Positions 60,274-64,000 of a stretch of DNA of 64,000 nt are shown in pieces. Origin of the DNA: JAILEN01 sp036723975. Its GTDB lineage: Bacteria > Bacillota > Clostridia > Lachnospirales > Lachnospiraceae. Position 1 is the first letter of the stretch. Each line of letters opens with the position of its first letter. A program made the position numbers and the translations under genes. The notes under the pieces were generated by a model, which ran no database searches, was not told where the DNA came from, and saw nothing but the letters and a program-made list of their open reading frames with translations. Location: NCBI GenBank assembly GCA_036723975.1, contig DAIMGJ010000009.1, forward strand, positions 1-64,000, read 5' to 3'.

Positions 60274-60319
60274 AGTATAGCGAAGAAATCTTGACACTGC
60301 AACTAAAAAGGCCGATAAT
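60274..60319. promoter_or_regulatory. Overlapping divergent promoters (flavin reductase and ilvE)
   Basis: Plus strand: TTGACA (60291-60296), 17 bp, GATAAT (60314-60319), driving ilvE. Minus strand: TTGCAG (60302-60297), 17 bp, TATACT (60279-60274), driving the flavin reductase. The two -35 boxes are back to back, and each lies in the spacer of the other, so RNA polymerase cannot occupy both. Confidence 0.8.
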
Positions 60320-60363
60320 GTTTTAGAAAAAAAAGATGAAAGATTACTATACGGAGGCTTAAA

Positions 60364-61431
60364 ATGGAAATCAAATTTATCAAACGTGACGTTCTAAAAG
60401 AAAAACCACAGGACGAATCAAAACTTGGATTTGGAAAGTACATGACAGATTATATGTTTGTAATGGACTGGGACAAAGACCAGGGATGGCATGATGCCAG
60501 AATCGAGCCGAATGCTCCGATTCCGATGGATCCGGCTTGTGTGACACTTCATTATGCACAGGAGACATTCGAAGGCTTAAAAGCATATCGTACTGCGGAG
60601 GGAAAGATTCAGTTGTTCCGCCCGGAGATGAATGCAAAGCGTATGATCAATTCCAATGCGCGTCTTTGTATGCCGGAATTCCCGGTAGATATGTTCGTGG
60701 AAGCAGTGAAGGCCATTGTAAAATGCGAAGAAGACTGGGTTCCTCACGCAAAGGACACTTCTTTGTATATTCGCCCGTTTATGTTTGCAACAGAAGCAGC
60801 ATTGGGTGTACATATGGCATCTTCTTATAAGTTTATTATTATTTGCTGTCCGGTAGGTGCTTATTATCCTACAGGATTGGATCCGGTTAAGATTCTGGTA
60901 GAGGATGAATTGGTACGTGCCGTTAAGGGTGGTACAGGATTTACCAAATGCGGAGGAAACTACGCAGGTTCCATTCTGGGTCAGGTGAAAGCAGAGAAGA
61001 TGGGATATACCCAGGTTCTTTGGCTGGATGGCGAAGAAAGAAAATACGTAGAGGAAGTCGGAACCATGAATATCATGTTCAAGATTGCCGGCGAAATCTA
61101 CACCGCACCGATTGAAGGAACCGTACTTCCCGGTGTTACCAGAGACTCTATGATTCATTTGCTTCGTGACTGGGGTTACAAGGTAAACGAAACAAAGCTT
61201 GCTGTTGATGATTTGATGAAAGCAGGCCACGATGGATCTTTGGAAGAAGTGTTCGGAACCGGAACAGCTGCGGTTATCTCTCCTGTAGGGGAACTCCGTT
61301 ATAAAGATGATGTGGTTGTAATCAACGACATGAAGACCGGCGAGCTTACACAGAAGCTTTACGATACGCTTACCGGAATTCAGTGGGGCAGAATCGAAGA
61401 CAAGTATAATTGGATTGTACCCGTAGAATAA
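60364..61431 (+). CDS. ilvE: Branched-chain amino acid aminotransferase
   Basis: 355 aa, fold-type IV PLP aminotransferase for leucine, isoleucine and valine. The PLP lysine is K195 in GTGFTKCGGNYAGS; QVLWLDG, EVGTMNIMF and PGVTRDSMIHL are present, as is the substrate-loop HYAQETFEGLKAYR. Cytosolic. ACGGAGG precedes the ATG. It is expressed from the strong TTGACA promoter at 60291 and is a single gene. Confidence 0.95.
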   Translation: MEIKFIKRDVLKEKPQDESKLGFGKYMTDYMFVMDWDKDQGWHDARIEPNAPIPMDPACVTLHYAQETFEGLKAYRTAEGKIQLFRPEMNAKRMINSNARLCMPEFPVDMFVEAVKAIVKCEEDWVPHAKDTSLYIRPFMFATEAALGVHMASSYKFIIICCPVGAYYPTGLDPVKILVEDELVRAVKGGTGFTKCGGNYAGSILGQVKAEKMGYTQVLWLDGEERKYVEEVGTMNIMFKIAGEIYTAPIEGTVLPGVTRDSMIHLLRDWGYKVNETKLAVDDLMKAGHDGSLEEVFGTGTAAVISPVGELRYKDDVVVINDMKTGELTQKLYDTLTGIQWGRIEDKYNWIVPVE

Positions 61432-61448
61432 AACACGAGATTATGTGA

Positions 61449-61482
61449 TAGGGGACGGCTCATAGGAACCGTCCTTCTGTTA
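61449..61482 (+). terminator. GGGACGG-type hairpin after ilvE
   Basis: GGACGG-C-TC/GA-A-CCGTCC (61454-61473) followed by TTCTGTT. Its left flank GTGATAGGGGACGG resembles the REP-like hairpin at 23180. A second stem, AACAACCT/AGGTTGTT, lies at about 61532-61553. Confidence 0.65.
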
Positions 61483-61497
61483 TATATGGGGTGAGAA

Positions 61498-61577
61498 CCT
61501 TTCCCCAACCCTCAAAAAAGGCAAAAAAAAACAACCTAAACGGTAGGTTGTTTTAAAGGGGGTTATATAAAGGGGAA
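61498..61577 (+). promoter_or_regulatory. Leader that can pair with a GGGG ribosome site
   Basis: TTTCCCC (61500-61506) can pair with GGGGAAA (61571-61577), and AACCC with GGGTT, around the AACAACCT/AGGTTGTT hairpin. GGGGAAA is 7 nt before an in-frame ATG at 61584. If translation starts there, the site would be masked. If it starts at 61719, as I prefer, this is only a terminator-like structure. Confidence 0.4.
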
Positions 61578-61718
61578 ATACTTATGAGATATGAGGGGTT
61601 CACATCTCTATTACGTGTTACATTATATCGCCAGGTGTGTAATAAATCTATCGGCAAAACGACAAAATACACAAAAACGATACAATATAATTGTGCAACT
61701 TATACAAAAGAGGAAGAT

Positions 61719-63191
61719 ATGGGAGAGATTATAAGAGAAAGATTGAGCTCTGATCGAGGGCGGGCTCGGGAGGATGCTGCCTTCGCCAAAGAGCTTTGTA
61801 ATCAACAGGAAGAACTGTTTATTTACTTATCCGATGAGGATGCAAAAACAAGAAAGAACGCGGCACTGTTACTAGGAATGCTGCCGTGGGAGAGTGATAA
61901 AAAGAAAAATGAAGTGGCAGAGAAATTATACGATTATTATGAAAAGGAACCGGTACTATATGTAAGACCTTCTTTTTTAAAAGCCATAGGCCAATTGGAG
62001 ATTGATTTTTCGGATAGAATCCAATCGGGATTACGCAATCGAAAAAGTCATATCCTGACGCATAGTTTCACTGATGAGGAGTATAAGCATATTGCAGAAG
62101 AGCAGCGAATGTTACTTCGCCTTATAAATCATAATGACGGACATGAGTTTACGGGGATAAAAAAGAAAGTTCCTTTGCTGCTTACCGTGGGAAAAGGACA
62201 TGAAAAGTATTTGATTTCCGACTTGATTCGAAACGAGGTACCGCAGGAGGACATTCGAAAAACCCCTTTTGGCGTCCGTGTTATGACGGAGAATATATCC
62301 CCTATACTTTCAAACCGAATATATGATAAAATATACTTCATTGTTCCGATAAAGAAGGACTCGCGCTTTACATTTGAAGATCGAAAAGAAGTGATTGAAA
62401 ACTCTCTTTTTATTCAAATGTTGGATGATTATTTGTCCGGGGATGGATGTGTTTTCTTCCGTGTTAATGTTTTACTCCAAAAGGAAGACAGTGACTTAAA
62501 ACACAAGCTTGCCAACGGATTTGCCAGAACTTTGGAGGGAATGTACCCGGAACGATTGGCAAATGCACCCGGCAATTACGAGATTGAAGTCTTTTTTGCG
62601 GAACGAAAAGATCATACCTTTGGTATGTTTCTTTGGTTTAAAGAGTTTAAAACAGATCGATTTGCCTATCGGTTGACGAAGAATTCTACCTCCATGGCCC
62701 CTATAAAGGCTGCTTGTATGGTGGAGATGTGTTATCCGTATTTGAGAAAGGATGCTACGGTATTGGATCCTTTTTGTGGTAGCGGGACGCTTTTGAGTGA
62801 GCGAGCATACAAATTGCCTTATAAGGTTGCTTGTGGAGTTGATGTGTTTTCCGAAGCGGTGCGGGATGCAAAAAAATCTTTTGAAACTGCAGGGATTACG
62901 GCACAACTGATTACAAAGGATTATTTTGAGTATTCGGAAAAAGGAGAGTTTGACGAAATCATTACCGAGTTTCCGGATTTGTTTCAAAAGGAAAAGGATT
63001 ATCGCAAAAAGTTCATTCGTGATTTTTTTGAAAAATCATTGGAGGTTTCCAAACATGGTAGTATTTGGGCAGTCCTGTCCAACGAAAAAGGTTTGATGAA
63101 ACAGCAGATAAAGGCTGAAAAAAGGGTATACCTGTTGGAGGAAATTCCTTTTGGCGGGTATCGAAGCCTTTATATATTAAGAAAGAAATAG
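61719..63191 (+). CDS. RNA methyltransferase with HEAT-like N-terminus (THUMP/Trm14-RlmKL-like)
   Basis: 490 aa from 61719, where GAGGAAG precedes MGEIIRERL; the open frame reaches back to 61584, but that part looks non-conserved. The N-terminal helical repeats (about 5-110) resemble HEAT repeats (SDEDAKTRKNAALLLGMLP). The middle may be a THUMP-like RNA-binding region. The C-terminal methyltransferase has MAPIKAACMVEM and the SAM-binding motif VLDPFCGSGTLLSERA, as in RlmL/Trm14 proteins. The usual NPPY catalytic motif is replaced by TEFPDLF. The RNA target and activity are therefore uncertain. Confidence 0.8.
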   Translation: MGEIIRERLSSDRGRAREDAAFAKELCNQQEELFIYLSDEDAKTRKNAALLLGMLPWESDKKKNEVAEKLYDYYEKEPVLYVRPSFLKAIGQLEIDFSDRIQSGLRNRKSHILTHSFTDEEYKHIAEEQRMLLRLINHNDGHEFTGIKKKVPLLLTVGKGHEKYLISDLIRNEVPQEDIRKTPFGVRVMTENISPILSNRIYDKIYFIVPIKKDSRFTFEDRKEVIENSLFIQMLDDYLSGDGCVFFRVNVLLQKEDSDLKHKLANGFARTLEGMYPERLANAPGNYEIEVFFAERKDHTFGMFLWFKEFKTDRFAYRLTKNSTSMAPIKAACMVEMCYPYLRKDATVLDPFCGSGTLLSERAYKLPYKVACGVDVFSEAVRDAKKSFETAGITAQLITKDYFEYSEKGEFDEIITEFPDLFQKEKDYRKKFIRDFFEKSLEVSKHGSIWAVLSNEKGLMKQQIKAEKRVYLLEEIPFGGYRSLYILRKK

Positions 63192-63207
63192 GACGTTAGA
63201 AAGTAGG

Positions 63208-64000
63208 ATGTCACAATTGGATCGTCAGGAGAAAAAAGCGTACAAAGAACAATTGGATATCGATATTAATGCATTTCAGAAAATGCAGGATGCGTATTGT
63301 GAAAGCAATCATGTCTATGCGGTTTGTTTTGATATCAAATTTCATGGGGTGACCAGATTCTCAGGTGATGAAGAAGCAAAAGTTTTCTTTGAACGCTTTA
63401 TTTCACAAGAAATGATGCAAACACTGGTAGCATCTTTCGGAGATAACAGCATAGAAAACGTGATTTCCTTTGATATAAGAGAGTCGTTTATCTTTTTAAA
63501 CGGGGTTGCACTTCGGGATGATGAGGGCACATTGCTTGGCGTAATGCTGGTATTTTGCATTGCGGCGGAACTTATGGCTGAGGAAGATGAAATCTTTGAA
63601 AACGCCAGAACTACCAGCTATAGCGATTTTGCCAAAAGTGTTGCTTTAATGGAAATCCTTATGGCACAGTATTTTTCTGTGCGTGCCAGAGAAGATAAAC
63701 TGGAAATGATGCTCGAAGAAAAAGAATTGTCCGGAGACCATATGAAGCACATGCTTCGCCGAAATGAGGTTATGACCTCCATTTTAAAACGAATGGAGTC
63801 GGACAACGATTTTGCTAAGATTTCCGAAGATATTCTGGGAGATATCGGTTCCTTTATGGAGCTTACCAATGCATATCTTTTACGCTTGAATCCGGATGAA
63901 AAAACGGTGGATATGATTTGTGAGTGGGCAGGCGTGGAAGGAAAGTTGTATATGAGCAAGTTCTTTTCTGTAGAGCGGGAAAGCATTCCGTTTTTTACGG
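63208..64000 (+). CDS. GAF-domain protein, 3' end beyond the window
   Basis: An open frame of 264 codons running off the window end, starting MSQLDRQEKKAYKEQ. The first 170 residues form an unrecognised, mostly helical domain that includes FFERFISQEMMQTL. A coiled segment follows, and from about residue 195 the pattern FAKISEDILGDIGSFMELTNAYLLRL fits the start of a GAF sensor domain. Proteins of this build usually end in a GGDEF, kinase or phosphatase output domain, which cannot be seen here. It starts 16 nt after the methyltransferase stop. Confidence 0.7.
   Translation, partial: MSQLDRQEKKAYKEQLDIDINAFQKMQDAYCESNHVYAVCFDIKFHGVTRFSGDEEAKVFFERFISQEMMQTLVASFGDNSIENVISFDIRESFIFLNGVALRDDEGTLLGVMLVFCIAAELMAEEDEIFENARTTSYSDFAKSVALMEILMAQYFSVRAREDKLEMMLEEKELSGDHMKHMLRRNEVMTSILKRMESDNDFAKISEDILGDIGSFMELTNAYLLRLNPDEKTVDMICEWAGVEGKLYMSKFFSVERESIPFFT

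Noticed and set aside
61584..61718. 45-residue N-terminal extension of the RNA methyltransferase
   Set aside because: Low-complexity, non-conserved look; a better ribosome site and HEAT-like start occur at 61719, and TATAAT lies at 61686.

Overview
The window looks like a chromosomal segment of a butyrate-forming, low-to-mid GC Firmicute of the Lachnospiraceae type (Butyrivibrio, Pseudobutyrivibrio or Roseburia relatives). The evidence is the gene content: a thl-hbd-bcd-etfB-etfA butyryl-CoA operon, the NifU-like/GGGtGRT pair, DUF5648-type secreted repeats and a Cas12a closest by eye to Lachnospiraceae Cas12a. Strong AGGAGG ribosome sites and many intrinsic terminators fit the same group. No taxonomic marker gene was compared, so the genus is not resolved.

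Layout. 1-5820: an AT-rich defence island. It holds an intact cas12a, a 5'-truncated cas2 remnant starting at the base after the cas12a stop codon, a four-spacer CRISPR array ending in a decayed repeat, and an Rpn-type PD-(D/E)XK gene; three copies of one hairpin repeat are spread through it. 5821-14761: the NifU-like/GGGtGRT pair, mscL, a MATE exporter, an AP2 protein with a decayed HNH core, thrC, a second Rpn-type gene and a divergent threonine-aldolase-like gene. 14762-20451: the butyryl-CoA operon, with two Rex-like operators upstream and a 160-nt branched palindromic element between thl and hbd, where crt sits in many clostridia. 20554-34897: SPFH/zinc-ribbon stress pair, ZnuA-like lipoprotein, MgtC, C39-like peptidase, a secreted DUF5648 protein, a GGDEF/EAL protein with eroded motifs, a SulP transporter, RNase P RNA, an ECF S component, mtnA, an Mrp ATPase and cyclophilin.

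35127-38198 is a compact Tad-pilus-like locus: a CpaF-like protein without a Walker A motif, a TadB/C-like membrane protein, a tiny secreted peptide and a membrane-anchored coiled coil ending in a phage tail-collar-like domain. 38298-46915 holds an aldolase, an unannotated 23-residue microprotein, a PAS-GGDEF-EAL protein with intact EAL residues, a WYL regulator and, most interestingly, a radical SAM/SPASM enzyme overlapping a membrane protein whose cytosolic tail carries six Cys-Ala repeats.

46959-50850 is a 3.8 kb island inserted at the 3' end of tRNA-Thr(GGT), bounded by a 42-bp duplication of the tRNA 3' half. It carries a Fic/antitoxin pair and three uncharacterised genes but no integrase. 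50963-64000 returns to core functions: lytic transglycosylase, hybrid histidine kinase, intracellular amylase, lysA, tRNA-Leu(CAA), a second MATE exporter, a YitT protein, flavin reductase, ilvE, an RNA methyltransferase and the start of a GAF-domain protein.

The strongest leads for undescribed biology are the radical SAM/Cys-Ala membrane protein pair, the adaptation-deleted Cas12a locus, the thl-hbd structured element, the Tad-like/tail-collar locus and the integrase-less tRNA-Thr island. All calls come from reading the sequence; no database search was run.
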